Assembly (NCBI RefSeq): GCF_900176515.1
Contig: NZ_FWXV01000013.1
Span: 124,001-188,000, forward strand
Length of the DNA stretch: 64,000 nucleotides
Direction: 5' to 3'
DNA from: Kibdelosporangium aridum
GTDB taxonomy: Bacteria > Actinomycetota > Actinomycetes > Mycobacteriales > Pseudonocardiaceae
The notes under the pieces are model-generated. The model saw only the letters and a list, made by a program, of their open reading frames with translations. It was not told the origin of the DNA and searched no databases. Below are positions 52,055 through 60,750 of the stretch, one piece after another. Each line of letters begins with the position of its first letter. Within the stretch, counting starts at the first letter, position 1. A program made the translations under genes and the position numbers.

Positions 52055-53008
52055 ATGGCGGCCATTTCAGCGGACCGTCCCCGGATCGGCTGGATCGGCT
52101 GTGGCCGGATGGGTGCGGCCCTGGCCAAACGCTTGCTGCTGGCCGGCTACGACGTGACGGTCTACAACCGGACGCGGGCCAAGGCGGAAGCACTCGCCGA
52201 GCACGGCGCGTCCATCGCCGACCGGCCGATCGACCTCGCCGACCGGGATGTCGTGTTCACCATGGTGGCCGCCTCGGCCGACCTGGAGGACGTGACCGCC
52301 GGCAAGGACGGCGTGCTGACCAACCCGGACATGGCGCCCAAGGTGCTGATCGACTCGTCCACCGTCTCCGAGGAAGCCTCAGCGAGCGTGCGTGTCGTGG
52401 CGCTCAAGCGCGGCACCGAGTTCCTCGCGGCGCCGGTCAGCGGCAACCCCAAGGTGGTCGACGCGGGCCGCGTGACCTTGGCGGTGTCCGGCCCGCGCCC
52501 GGTGTTCGACCAGGTCGAGCCGGTGCTCACGGCCCTGGGCCGCGCGGTGACGTACGTCGGTGAGGACGAGGTCGCCCGGCTGGTCAAGATCTGCCACAAC
52601 GTGTTCCTCGGCGTGGTGATCCAGTCGATGGCCGAGATCACCGTGCTGGCCGAGAAAGGCGGCGTGAGCCGCGCGGCGTTCCTCGAGTTCCTCAACCAGT
52701 CGGTGATGGGCTCGGCGTTCAGCCAGTACAAGACGCCCGCGCTGGTGAACCTCGACTTCACCCCGACGTTCACCATGCCGTTGCTGCGCAAGGACTTCGA
52801 CCTCGGCCTGCAGGCCGCACGGGCACTCGAGGCGCCGATGCCGGTCGCGTCGGCCGCCGCGCAGATCGTGTCCGCGGCCATCGGCGCCGGGCATCGCGAC
52901 GAGGACTTCGCTGTCCTGATCCAGGAACAAGCGCGCCGGGCCGGGTGGGTGCTGGAGCCGGAGGAGGCCGACGTGACCGACGGTCTGGAGACGAAAGATG
53001 GCCGATAA
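52055..53008 (+). CDS. Beta-hydroxyacid dehydrogenase (3-hydroxyisobutyrate-type)
   Basis: 317 aa. IGWIGCGRMGAALAKRLL (NAD(P) loop), VLIDSSTVSEEAS, FLAAPVSGNPKVVDAG (substrate loop) and LVKICHNVFLG, with the catalytic Lys that identifies the 3-hydroxyisobutyrate dehydrogenase / tartronate semialdehyde reductase family. Interconverts a 3-hydroxy acid and the semialdehyde. First gene of the operon with M24 and aldehyde dehydrogenase; 11-base overlap with the next gene. Confidence 0.93.
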   Translation: MAAISADRPRIGWIGCGRMGAALAKRLLLAGYDVTVYNRTRAKAEALAEHGASIADRPIDLADRDVVFTMVAASADLEDVTAGKDGVLTNPDMAPKVLIDSSTVSEEASASVRVVALKRGTEFLAAPVSGNPKVVDAGRVTLAVSGPRPVFDQVEPVLTALGRAVTYVGEDEVARLVKICHNVFLGVVIQSMAEITVLAEKGGVSRAAFLEFLNQSVMGSAFSQYKTPALVNLDFTPTFTMPLLRKDFDLGLQAARALEAPMPVASAAAQIVSAAIGAGHRDEDFAVLIQEQARRAGWVLEPEEADVTDGLETKDGR

Positions 53009-54242
53009 CCGGCCCATCCCGGCTCCCGGGCACGGCGCCGTCGACTACGAGCAGCGCGTCGACTTCGACAGGTTGCGCGCGTACCGCATCGAAAGGGCCA
53101 AGGCCGCGCTCGAATCCAGTGAGTGCGGGGCGTTCCTGCTGTTCGACTTCTACAACATCCGCTACACCACACAGACGTGGATCGGCGGCGCGCTCGGCGA
53201 CAAGATGACCCGCTACGCGCTGCTCACCCGCGACCGCGAGCCGATCCTGTGGGACTTCGGCTCGGCCGCGCGCCACCACAAGCTGTACTCGCCGTGGCTG
53301 GAGCCGGACAACTGCCGCGCCGGAATGCTCGGGCTGCGCGGCGCGATCGCCCCCAGCGCCGGGCTGATGGCCTCGGCCATCACCGAGATCAAGGACATCC
53401 TCACCCAGGCAGGCGTCGCGGACGCGCCAGTGGGCGTGGACATCGTCGAACCGCCGTTCCTGTTCGAGATGCAGCGCCAAGGCTTGACCGTCCTCGACGC
53501 GCAGCAGCTGATGCTGGACGCGCGGCAGATCAAGTCGGTCGACGAGATCACGCTGCTGTCGCAGGCCGCCGCCATGGTCGACGGCGTGTACCAGGACATC
53601 GTCGAGGCGCTGAAGCCCGGCGTGCGCGAGAACGAGATCGTCGCACTGGCCAACAAACGGCTCTACGAAATGGGTTCCGACCAGGTCGAGGCGATCAACG
53701 CGGTGTCGGGGGAGCGGTGCAACCCGCACCCGCACAACTTCTCCGACCGGTTGATCCGGCCAGGGGATCAGGCGTTCTTCGACATCATCCAGTCGTACAA
53801 CGGCTATCGGACGTGCTACTACCGGACCTTCAGCGTCGGCAGCGCGACCGATTCGCAGCGCGACGCCTACCGCAGGGCCCGTGAGTGGATGGACGTGGCC
53901 ATCCAGCTGGTCAAGCCCGGTGTCGGGACCGACGAGATCGCGTTGTCGTGGCCGGCGGCGACCGACTTCGGGTTCGCCGACGAGATGGCCGCGTTCGGCC
54001 TGCAGTTCGGCCACGGCCTCGGGCTCGGCCTGCACGAGCGGCCGATCATCTCCCGGCTCAACAGCCTTGAGCATCCCGTCGAGATCCAGGCGGGCATGGT
54101 CTTCGCGCTGGAGACCTACTGCCCGGCGTCCGACGGGTTCTCCGCCGCCCGGATCGAGGAAGAGGTCGTGGTGACCGACCGCGGCGCCGAGGTGCTGACG
54201 AAGTTCCCGGCCCAGGACCTGTTCGTGGCCAACCCGTACTGA
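52998..54242 (+). CDS. M24-fold (pita-bread) hydrolase with an altered metal site
   Basis: 414 aa with N-terminal creatinase-like domain and C-terminal pita-bread domain. Four of five canonical metal ligands are seen: Asp262, His339 (FGHGLGLGLHE), Glu372 (GMVFALETYCP) and Glu387 (ARIEEEVVV). The second Asp is Cys273 (YRTCYYRTF). So it is probably not an ordinary dinuclear aminopeptidase; creatinase-like, ectoine-hydrolase-like or lyase (DddP) relatives of this fold exist. The operon (hydroxyacid and aldehyde dehydrogenase) suggests a catabolic C-N or C-S cleavage step. Confidence 0.85.
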   Translation: MADNRPIPAPGHGAVDYEQRVDFDRLRAYRIERAKAALESSECGAFLLFDFYNIRYTTQTWIGGALGDKMTRYALLTRDREPILWDFGSAARHHKLYSPWLEPDNCRAGMLGLRGAIAPSAGLMASAITEIKDILTQAGVADAPVGVDIVEPPFLFEMQRQGLTVLDAQQLMLDARQIKSVDEITLLSQAAAMVDGVYQDIVEALKPGVRENEIVALANKRLYEMGSDQVEAINAVSGERCNPHPHNFSDRLIRPGDQAFFDIIQSYNGYRTCYYRTFSVGSATDSQRDAYRRAREWMDVAIQLVKPGVGTDEIALSWPAATDFGFADEMAAFGLQFGHGLGLGLHERPIISRLNSLEHPVEIQAGMVFALETYCPASDGFSAARIEEEVVVTDRGAEVLTKFPAQDLFVANPY

Positions 54243-54253
54243 AGGTGTCTGTG

Positions 54254-55681
54254 ATGAAGACCGAGTTGCTGATCGGCGGGAAGTGGCTGCCCGCCTCCGA
54301 TGGCGCACGGATCCCGGTGCTCGACCCGGCGACCGGCCAGGAGATCGCGTCCGTCGCGAGCGGAACCGTCGAGGACGGCCTGTCCGCGGTCGACGCGGCG
54401 GCGTCCGCGCTGCCTTCGTGGGCAGCGACCGCGCCGCGCGCGCGTGCCGACCTGTTGATGGCGGTGTTCAACCTGATGCAGGAACGCGCGGACTGGTTGG
54501 CACGGCTGATCGTGCTGGAAAACGGCAAAGCCTTGCCGGACGCGCTGGGCGAAGTGAAGTACGCGGCCGAGTTCTTCCGCTGGTATGCCGAGGAAGCGGT
54601 GCGCGTTGCGGGCACTGTGCAGACCGCGCCGGGCGGGCAGAACCAGATTATGGTGCTGCGTCAGCCCATCGGCGTGAGTGTGCTGGTGACCCCGTGGAAC
54701 TTCCCTGCCGCGATGGCGACCCGGAAGATCGGGCCCGCACTGGCCGCGGGATGTTCGGTGATCCTCAAACCTGCCAGCGAGACGCCGCTGACAGCGTTGG
54801 CAATCGGTGCCCTGCTTGAGGAAGCCGGTGCGCCACCGGGGTTGGTCAACATCGTGCCGTCACGCCGATCCGGGCCGGTCGTCTCGGCGATGCTGGCGGA
54901 CCCCCGGGTGCGCAAGCTGTCCTTCACCGGCTCGACCGAAGTGGGACGACGGCTGCTCGCGGTCGCGGCCGAGAGCGTGCTGTCCTGTTCGATGGAACTC
55001 GGCGGAAACGCGCCGTTCCTGGTGTTCGACGACGCCGACCTGGACGCGGCCATCGAAGGCGCGATGATCGCCAAGATGCGCAACGGCGGACAGGCGTGCA
55101 CCGCGGCCAACCGCTTCTATGTGCAGGAAGGCATCGCGCCCGCGTTCGCCACGCGGCTGGCGTCAGCCATGGGCGGCTTGACGATGGGACCGGGCGCGTC
55201 TGAAGGCGTTCAGCTCGGGCCGCTCGTCAACGCCGAAGCAGTGGACAAAGTGGACTCCCTGGTGTCCGAGACGGTCTCGTTGGGCGCTCGGGCCTTGGTG
55301 GGCGGCTCTCGCCCGGACGGGCCTGGGTTCTACTACCCGGCGACCGTGCTCGCCGACGTGCCGTCGTCGGCGCCCGTGCTGGCCGAGGAGATCTTCGGGC
55401 CGGTCGCGCCGATCGTGACGTTCGCGGGCGAGGAAGAAGCGGTCAGGCTGGCCAACGCCACCGAACACGGCCTGGTGTCCTATGTGTACACGGACGATCT
55501 CGCCCGTGGGCTGCGGGTGTCCGAAGCGCTGGAGTCCGGCATGGTCGGGCTCAACCGTGGCCTGGTGTCCGAGCCCGCTGCGCCATTCGGGGGCGTGAAG
55601 CAAAGCGGAATCGGCCGGGAGGGTGGCCACGAGGGCCTGTTGGAGTACACGGAGTCGAAGTACATAGCCGTCAATTGGTGA
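54254..55681 (+). CDS. NAD(P)-dependent aldehyde dehydrogenase (succinate-semialdehyde-type)
   Basis: 475 aa. VTPWNFPAAMATRKIGPAL, catalytic Glu in MELGGNAPFLVF, catalytic Cys in NGGQACTAANRF, and EEIFGPVAPIV are all intact. Closest in appearance to succinate-semialdehyde dehydrogenases. ATG 54254 has AAGG 8 bases before; GTG 54245 is an alternative start. Would oxidise the semialdehyde handled by the operon's hydroxyacid dehydrogenase. Confidence 0.95.
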   Translation: MKTELLIGGKWLPASDGARIPVLDPATGQEIASVASGTVEDGLSAVDAAASALPSWAATAPRARADLLMAVFNLMQERADWLARLIVLENGKALPDALGEVKYAAEFFRWYAEEAVRVAGTVQTAPGGQNQIMVLRQPIGVSVLVTPWNFPAAMATRKIGPALAAGCSVILKPASETPLTALAIGALLEEAGAPPGLVNIVPSRRSGPVVSAMLADPRVRKLSFTGSTEVGRRLLAVAAESVLSCSMELGGNAPFLVFDDADLDAAIEGAMIAKMRNGGQACTAANRFYVQEGIAPAFATRLASAMGGLTMGPGASEGVQLGPLVNAEAVDKVDSLVSETVSLGARALVGGSRPDGPGFYYPATVLADVPSSAPVLAEEIFGPVAPIVTFAGEEEAVRLANATEHGLVSYVYTDDLARGLRVSEALESGMVGLNRGLVSEPAAPFGGVKQSGIGREGGHEGLLEYTESKYIAVNW

Positions 55682-55734
55682 TTCTTTGAGTGATCGCAAT
55701 AGGTGACGGGGTCGTTACCGCTAGGGTGGCCGCC

Positions 55735-56733
55735 GTGGAAAAGCCACCGACGATCAAGGATGTCGCCAACCTGGCCAAGGTGCACGCGGCAACAGCCAGT
55801 CGCGCCTTGAACCCCCAGACCAGGGGCAAGGTCAGCACGCGGACCGCCAACCGGGTGATGGACGCGGCGAAAACCCTGGGCTACGCGCCCAACTCAGCCG
55901 CGCGGATGCTGCGCACGAAGACGTCGTCGGTGGCCGGGGTGATCATCCCCGACCTCCGCAACCCGGTCTTTCCTCCGATCGTCCGAGGAATTGAGGACGG
56001 TCTGCGCGAAGCGGGCTACATGGCCCTGATGGGCAATACGGACGGCGACGACGAACGCGAACGTGAGCTCCTGCTGGCAATGCGCGGCAGGCAGACCGAC
56101 GGCTTCATCCTCGCCACCGGCCGCCGCAACGACCCCTCACCCGCCGACCAAGTACCCACCGTGCTGGTCAACCGCCGCACGGACGCAGGCGACATCCCCT
56201 CGGTGACCAACGACAACAACGCAGGCGTCTACTCCGCCGTGCAGTTGCTCGCTTCCCTTGGCCACACCCGCATCGGCCACGTCGCCGGCCCACAGGAGTT
56301 GTCCACAGGCTGGGAGCGCTACCGGGCGTTCGTCGATGCCATGGCAGCACACGGTTTGGAGGTCGACCCGGGCCGGGTGACGTTCTCCACGGCGTTCACC
56401 GAGGAAGCCGGATACCGCGCGGCGGTGGACCTCCAGCGCGACGTCACAGCGATCATCGCGGGCAACGACCTGATCGCCTTGGGGTGTTACTCCGCTTTGG
56501 ACGAACGCGGTCTGTCGTGCCCGGATGACGTGTCCGTGGTCGGCTTCAACGACATGCCGTTCGCGGACAAGCAACGGCCAGGGTTGACGACCGTCCGGAT
56601 CCCGCACTACGACATGGGCCTGGAGGCCGCGAGGCTGTTGCTGGAACGCATCGCCAACCCGACGACTCCGCCCAAGCGCGTGATCTTGCCGGTGGAGTTG
56701 ATTCGCCGGGGTTCAGTTGCGCCGTTGCGTTAG
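55735..56733 (+). CDS. LacI-family transcriptional regulator
   Basis: 332 aa. N-terminal LacI HTH (TIKDVANLAKVHAATASRAL) with hinge SAARMLRTKTSSVAGVI, then a periplasmic-binding-protein-like sensor (LVNRRTDAGDIPSVTNDN; VVGFNDMPFADKQRP). GTG 55735 places the HTH at residue about 5; a longer frame from 55690 is less typical. It lies 53 bases after the aldehyde dehydrogenase and is the natural candidate to bind the LacI-like sites at 51952, 52021 and 59728. Its 3' end is copied twice downstream. Confidence 0.92.
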   Translation: MEKPPTIKDVANLAKVHAATASRALNPQTRGKVSTRTANRVMDAAKTLGYAPNSAARMLRTKTSSVAGVIIPDLRNPVFPPIVRGIEDGLREAGYMALMGNTDGDDERERELLLAMRGRQTDGFILATGRRNDPSPADQVPTVLVNRRTDAGDIPSVTNDNNAGVYSAVQLLASLGHTRIGHVAGPQELSTGWERYRAFVDAMAAHGLEVDPGRVTFSTAFTEEAGYRAAVDLQRDVTAIIAGNDLIALGCYSALDERGLSCPDDVSVVGFNDMPFADKQRPGLTTVRIPHYDMGLEAARLLLERIANPTTPPKRVILPVELIRRGSVAPLR

Positions 56734-56778
56734 TTCGGGGTGGCGGGTTTTGGGTGCTGGGCGGGTGGGGTCGGCGTG

Positions 56779-56837
56779 AGGCGCGTGATTTGCCGGTGGA
56801 GTTGATTCGTCGGGGTTCGGTCGCGCCACTTCGGTGA
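56779..56837 (+). pseudogene. Second copy of the lacI 3' end
   Basis: The frame reads LPVELIRRGSVAPLR then TGA, the same 15 residues as the end of the intact LacI gene (56674-56733), with third-position changes. No upstream HTH or sensor remains. Remnant of a duplicated gene end. Confidence 0.8.
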
Positions 56838-56840
56838 CGG

Positions 56841-56903
56841 GACGGCCTCCGGCCCCCGACGCCAGCCTAGCGGCGAGGGCCGACACTTCCCCGGCCATCA
56901 AGA
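56841..56903 (+). repeat. Dispersed intergenic repeat, copy 2
   Basis: Aligns to copy 1 at 43263-43324 with a few changes: GCCTCCGGCCCCCG, then CCAGCCTA, then CCGACA and ATCAAGA at the end. It separates two copies of the lacI end. Confidence 0.8.
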
Positions 56904-56975
56904 GCATGACACCCGAGTTGTCCACACCCGGCACTTGTCCACAACCCAAGCCCCGCCGAACTTCCGCCCCCGAGT

Positions 56976-57008
56976 TCCCTGTCATAGCCTTGAATCAGGG
57001 GTCCCCCT
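56976..57008 (-). repeat. Dispersed intergenic repeat, copy 3 (inverted)
   Basis: On the minus strand CCCTGATTCAAGGCTATGAC matches CCCTTGATTCAACGCTATCGC at 63096-63116. Part of the same repeat family, in the opposite orientation. Confidence 0.65.
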
Positions 57009-57087
57009 TGTGGGCGGGGAGGGGAATGGGCGTGACTGGGAGCGGTGCCAGGGGCCGCGCACCTTGGGAACACTGTTGTCCTCACTG

Positions 57088-57200
57088 GACTAATTCGGCA
57101 TGGCGGCGTCCTCGGCGCTGGCTGAGAGCGGGCTCGGCGCAAGGCGCATGAGCTTGCCAGGGAAGTGATTCGCCGGAGTTCCGTCGCGCCACTGCGTTAG
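57088..57200 (+). pseudogene. Copied gene-end junction: molybdenum hydroxylase end plus third lacI end
   Basis: 57088-57128 is a near copy, on the minus strand, of the last codons of the molybdenum hydroxylase gene (ends SAEDAAMPN versus SAENIVAAMPD). 57141-57200 reads EVIRRSSVAPLR then TAG, a third lacI end. Its stop overlaps the true molybdenum hydroxylase stop, reproducing the convergent arrangement. Confidence 0.75.
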
Positions 57201-59257
57201 TCCGGCATGGCGGCGACGATGTTCTCGGCGCTGAGTGGGAGGTTGCGGACGCGGACGCCGAGTGCGTCGTGCAAAGCGTTGCCGATGGCGGCGGCGGTGG
57301 GGCCCTGCGCGGCCTCGCCCGCGCCGCAACTGGGCAAGTCGGGGCGGTTGAGCAGAACCACGTCCACCGCGGGCACTTCGGAGAACCGCAGGATCGGATA
57401 ACTCTCCCAGTCCGAACTCGTGACGTGCGTCCGGTCGAAACGCACCTGTTCCTTCAATGTCCAGCTCGTGCTCTGGATCGCGCCGCCTTCGATCTGGTTG
57501 CGCAGGCCGTCGGGGTTGACGATCAGGCCGGCGTCCACGGCGAGCGTCAAGCGTGTCACCTTGAGTTCGTTCTCGGCGCGGACCTCGGCGACAACCGCGC
57601 AATACGCGCCGTGGTTGCTGTACCGGGCGAAGCCGAAACCGTAGCCGGAATCGGGCTTCGGCGAACGGTCCCACCAGCCTGCCTGGTCGGCCGCGGCCAG
57701 GATCACCGCACGAGCGCGATCGTCCGCCAGGTACCGCAGCCGGAACTCCACCGGATCCACCTCACCGGCCAGCTCGTCCATAAAGGACTCGATGGCGAAG
57801 ACGTTCAGGTACGCCCCGAGCGAGCGCATAGCCGATGTGCGTAGCGGCATGTGGAGCAAGCGGTTCTTGATGATTTCCCGCTGCGGGAACGTGTACAGCG
57901 GGATCGCGTTGCGCTGCGCTCCGCCGCCGCGGGCCGTCGGTGGGTCGTTGGACGCGACCAAGGGCTTCCCGCCAGCCATATACGCCGCCGAAAGGAGCCC
58001 GGGAGCCACAGGAGACGTGCCTGGGCGGGACGCGTGACCGTTGCCGAAAGTCTCGTGGCGCCAACCGGTGATCACGCCGTCCTCGACGCGGGCGGACATC
58101 TGGACGGCCATCGCGGGGCCGAAGGGTGCCCATGACAGCTCGTCGGCGCGCGACCAGACGACCTGGACAGGGTGCCCCGGAACCGCGCGCGCCAGCAACA
58201 CCGCGTCGAACGCTGCGTCGTCGGCACCGTTGTGGCCGTAGCATCCGGCGCCTTCCACGTGGTGCACGGTGATCTGGTCCAGGCTCAGCGGCAACGCCAG
58301 TGTGATGGCTTTGCGGAGGTTGTACGCGCCTTGCGTGTGGCTCCAGACTTCGAGGAGCGTGTCGTTCCATTGCGCGATACAGCACGCGGGTCCGATGGAC
58401 GCGTGCGCCAGATACGGACGGGTGTATCGGGCGGACACGGTGGTGACGAACTCAGGGGACTGTGCGTCGACGGTCTGTGTCTCGAAGTCCTGCGACGACA
58501 GCAAATCGTCAACTGAGGGCAGTGACGCGCTCTCGTCCCAGACGGCGTGTTTGCGCAGCAGTTCGGCCCCGGAGATGGCGGTTTCCTCATGCGTCGCGAC
58601 CACGCCTAGGAAACTGCCGTCACGGACAACCTCAACGACGCCCGCGAGTTCCTTTGCCGCTGACGTGTCGAGTGAGCGCAGGGTCGCGCCGGGAGAGGGC
58701 GGACGCACGACGCGTCCGTACAGCATGCCCGGCAGGGACATGTCGTGGATGAATCGAGGGCGGCCGTAGACCTTGTCCGGCAGGTCAAGCCGTGGCGCGC
58801 TCGATCCCACGATGCTGTGCTGCGCAACAAGTTTTGGCGTAGGTTCACCGGTCGCGTCGATGTCCAGGCTGACGGACTCGGCGAGGTCCCAATAGCTCGT
58901 TGTGCCGGCGCCGGAGCTGATCACGCCGTCGTGCACTGTGGCGTCCGGGCCGAGTCCGGATGCGGCCACGAACAGCGCCCGGACCTCGGCGGCCGCCTGC
59001 CGCAGTGCGACTCCTGACTCTTCCAGGGAACGGCTGCCCGCGGTGAGCGTGTCCTCGGGAGTGACGGGCGCGGTCATCGGGACCATCGTGATCCGCGCGA
59101 GCTCCACGTCCAGTTCCTCGGCCACGATCTGGCTGAGCGCGGTGAGAATTCCTTGGCCCAGTTCGACTTTCCCGGATCGCACGGACACCGTGCCGGACGC
59201 GTTCACGGTGATCCACGCGGAAAGCCGTGGCGCAGCGGCGAGCGCGGGCGGGATCAC
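57197..59257 (-). CDS. Molybdopterin-binding subunit of molybdenum hydroxylase 2
   Basis: 686 aa, xanthine-oxidase family: SGKVELGQGILTALSQIVAE, VEGAGCYGHNGADDAAFD, TSAMRSLGAYLNVFAIESF and the catalytic Glu in CGAGEAAQGPTAAAIG. No Tat signal, so cytosolic, unlike the first pair. GTG 59257 forms GTGA with the small subunit's stop and has GAGG 7 bases before. Probably hydroxylates an N-heterocycle or aldehyde feeding the 52-55 kb pathway. Confidence 0.9.
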   Translation of the reverse strand: MIPPALAAAPRLSAWITVNASGTVSVRSGKVELGQGILTALSQIVAEELDVELARITMVPMTAPVTPEDTLTAGSRSLEESGVALRQAAAEVRALFVAASGLGPDATVHDGVISSGAGTTSYWDLAESVSLDIDATGEPTPKLVAQHSIVGSSAPRLDLPDKVYGRPRFIHDMSLPGMLYGRVVRPPSPGATLRSLDTSAAKELAGVVEVVRDGSFLGVVATHEETAISGAELLRKHAVWDESASLPSVDDLLSSQDFETQTVDAQSPEFVTTVSARYTRPYLAHASIGPACCIAQWNDTLLEVWSHTQGAYNLRKAITLALPLSLDQITVHHVEGAGCYGHNGADDAAFDAVLLARAVPGHPVQVVWSRADELSWAPFGPAMAVQMSARVEDGVITGWRHETFGNGHASRPGTSPVAPGLLSAAYMAGGKPLVASNDPPTARGGGAQRNAIPLYTFPQREIIKNRLLHMPLRTSAMRSLGAYLNVFAIESFMDELAGEVDPVEFRLRYLADDRARAVILAAADQAGWWDRSPKPDSGYGFGFARYSNHGAYCAVVAEVRAENELKVTRLTLAVDAGLIVNPDGLRNQIEGGAIQSTSWTLKEQVRFDRTHVTSSDWESYPILRFSEVPAVDVVLLNRPDLPSCGAGEAAQGPTAAAIGNALHDALGVRVRNLPLSAENIVAAMPD

Positions 59258-59709
59258 GACGACGCCTCGCTGGCTCGGAGCACCGCACGGACCATTCGGT
59301 TGTGTGCTCCGCAACGGCACAGGTTGTTGTCCAGCGCGGTGCGTACTTCGTGCTCGTCAGGGGATGGGTTGTGCTCCAGCAACGCGGTCGCGCTCATCAC
59401 GATCCCGGATACGCAGTACCCGCATTGCGCTGCCTGCTCTTCGACGAACATCCGTTGCACCGGGTTGTCCGCCAGGCCTTCGACAGTGCGGATCTCCTTG
59501 CCCGCGACTGACCACAGTGGAGTGTCACACGAGTACACCGCGCGGCCGTCGATGATCACGTTGCACGCGCCGCACAGACCGAGGCCGCACCCGAACCGGG
59601 TGCCCTTCAGGTCGAGGTGGTTGCGCAGGACGTAGAGCAACGGCGTGTCCCGGTCGCAGGTCACCTCGACTTCGGTCCCGTTCACCGTCAGCTGGAACGT
59701 CTCTGCCAT
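59254..59709 (-). CDS. [2Fe-2S] subunit of molybdenum hydroxylase 2
   Basis: 151 aa. FGCGLGLCGACNVIIDG with the distal Cys (YSCDT), then CGYCVSGIVMSATALL and CRCGAHNRMVRAVL: eight cluster cysteines. ATG 59709 (MAETFQLTVNG) is preferred over upstream ATGs that read through the operator. Precedes the large subunit, the opposite order to pair 1. Confidence 0.93.
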   Translation of the reverse strand: MAETFQLTVNGTEVEVTCDRDTPLLYVLRNHLDLKGTRFGCGLGLCGACNVIIDGRAVYSCDTPLWSVAGKEIRTVEGLADNPVQRMFVEEQAAQCGYCVSGIVMSATALLEHNPSPDEHEVRTALDNNLCRCGAHNRMVRAVLRASEASS

Positions 59710-59727
59710 GCCCATTCCCGTCTTCAG

Positions 59728-59741
59728 TGCTAACGATTGCA
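59728..59741 (+). promoter_or_regulatory. LacI-like operator site C
   Basis: TGCTAACGATTGCA, one base different from site B, 19 bases upstream of the small-subunit start. Predicts that the molybdenum hydroxylase and the 52-55 kb operon share a regulator. Confidence 0.7.
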
Positions 59742-59775
59742 CGTTACCTAGCGTCATGGGATCGGTCAACAACGG

Positions 59776-60669
59776 CTACTTGTCTGCAAACGATATCAGC
59801 CGGTCGATCAGGTCGAGCAACGTCCGCAAGGCCCTGCTTGGCGGCTTGCCTGCCAGCGTCACGATCGTCATCGGCCATGTCATCCCGTCCGCCAGCCGCA
59901 CGCGCACGGCGCCCGGTCCGACGTCGAACCCCAGGTCCGGGACGACCGCCACACCGAGCCCGGCCTGGACGTACGCCGGGACGGCGCTCAGGTCGGCGAC
60001 CTCGGCCCCGACTCGCCGCGGCGTTCCCAGCGCGACGTAGGCGCGGTCGATCACGACCCGGTTGCCGAACCCCGCCGACGTGTCCACGAAAGAGTCCTGT
60101 GCCAGGTCGCGCAGTGAGACCGTCTCGCGATCCGCCAGCGGGTGACTCGACGGCAGCAACACCACGTACGGCCAGCTCGCCAGCGGCCGCGGGTGCAAGC
60201 CGACCAGGTCGGACTCGGGCAGGCCGAGCAGCGCGAGGTCCAACCTGCCCGAGCGGACGTCGTCGGCCATCCCGCTCGAGCCGGTCGTCGAGACCGTGAC
60301 GTGGATGTCGACGAGCGGATAGCGCTGATGGAACGCGCCGAGCACGCCGGGAAGGTCGATCACCGAGAGGTTGGTCATCGTGCCGATCCGGATGCTGCCG
60401 CGCAGCCCGGCCGACGCCTCCTGAGCCGTGGCGATCGCCCGGTCGACAGCCTCGAGCGCGGTCTTCGCCTCCGGCAAGAACGCGCTGCCAGCCTCGGACA
60501 ACGTGACCCGCCTGGTCGACCGGTCGAACAACGTCGTCCCGAGCTCGGCCTCCAGTGCCTTGATGGCCGCGGACACCGTCGACTGGACCGCGTAGAGCCG
60601 TTTCGCGGCCCGCGTGAAGCTCAACTCCTCGGCCACGGCGACGAAGACTTCGAGCTGCCGGGTCTCCAT
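59776..60669 (-). CDS. LysR-family transcriptional regulator
   Basis: 297 aa. METRQLEVFVAVAEELSFTR and the HTH AAKRLYAVQSTVSAAIKALE are classic LysR; the C-terminal sensor includes PYVVLLPSSHPLADRE. Sits upstream of the molybdenum hydroxylase genes and divergent from the MFS gene. ATCG.......CGAT at 60679-60693 in the divergent region could be its site. Confidence 0.93.
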   Translation of the reverse strand: METRQLEVFVAVAEELSFTRAAKRLYAVQSTVSAAIKALEAELGTTLFDRSTRRVTLSEAGSAFLPEAKTALEAVDRAIATAQEASAGLRGSIRIGTMTNLSVIDLPGVLGAFHQRYPLVDIHVTVSTTGSSGMADDVRSGRLDLALLGLPESDLVGLHPRPLASWPYVVLLPSSHPLADRETVSLRDLAQDSFVDTSAGFGNRVVIDRAYVALGTPRRVGAEVADLSAVPAYVQAGLGVAVVPDLGFDVGPGAVRVRLADGMTWPMTIVTLAGKPPSRALRTLLDLIDRLISFADK

Positions 60670-60750
60670 GACCTAATTATCGATGATGACGATGGATCTG
60701 ACCAAGATCTTTCGTTGGACTTGATGAGTCGGCGCGCGCACGGTGGAAGC

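Noticed and set aside
52998..54242. Naming the M24 protein DddP (DMSP lyase) or a Xaa-Pro peptidase
   Set aside because: Only fold-level resemblance; one metal ligand is changed and the neighbours do not establish DMSP or peptide metabolism.
52770..54308. 512-codon open frame on the minus strand
   Set aside because: Opposite M24 and dehydrogenase genes with clear motifs; no recognisable product.
56834..57151. Small plus-strand gene of 105 codons
   Set aside because: Made of the dispersed repeat and copied gene ends; no ribosome-binding site or conserved motif.
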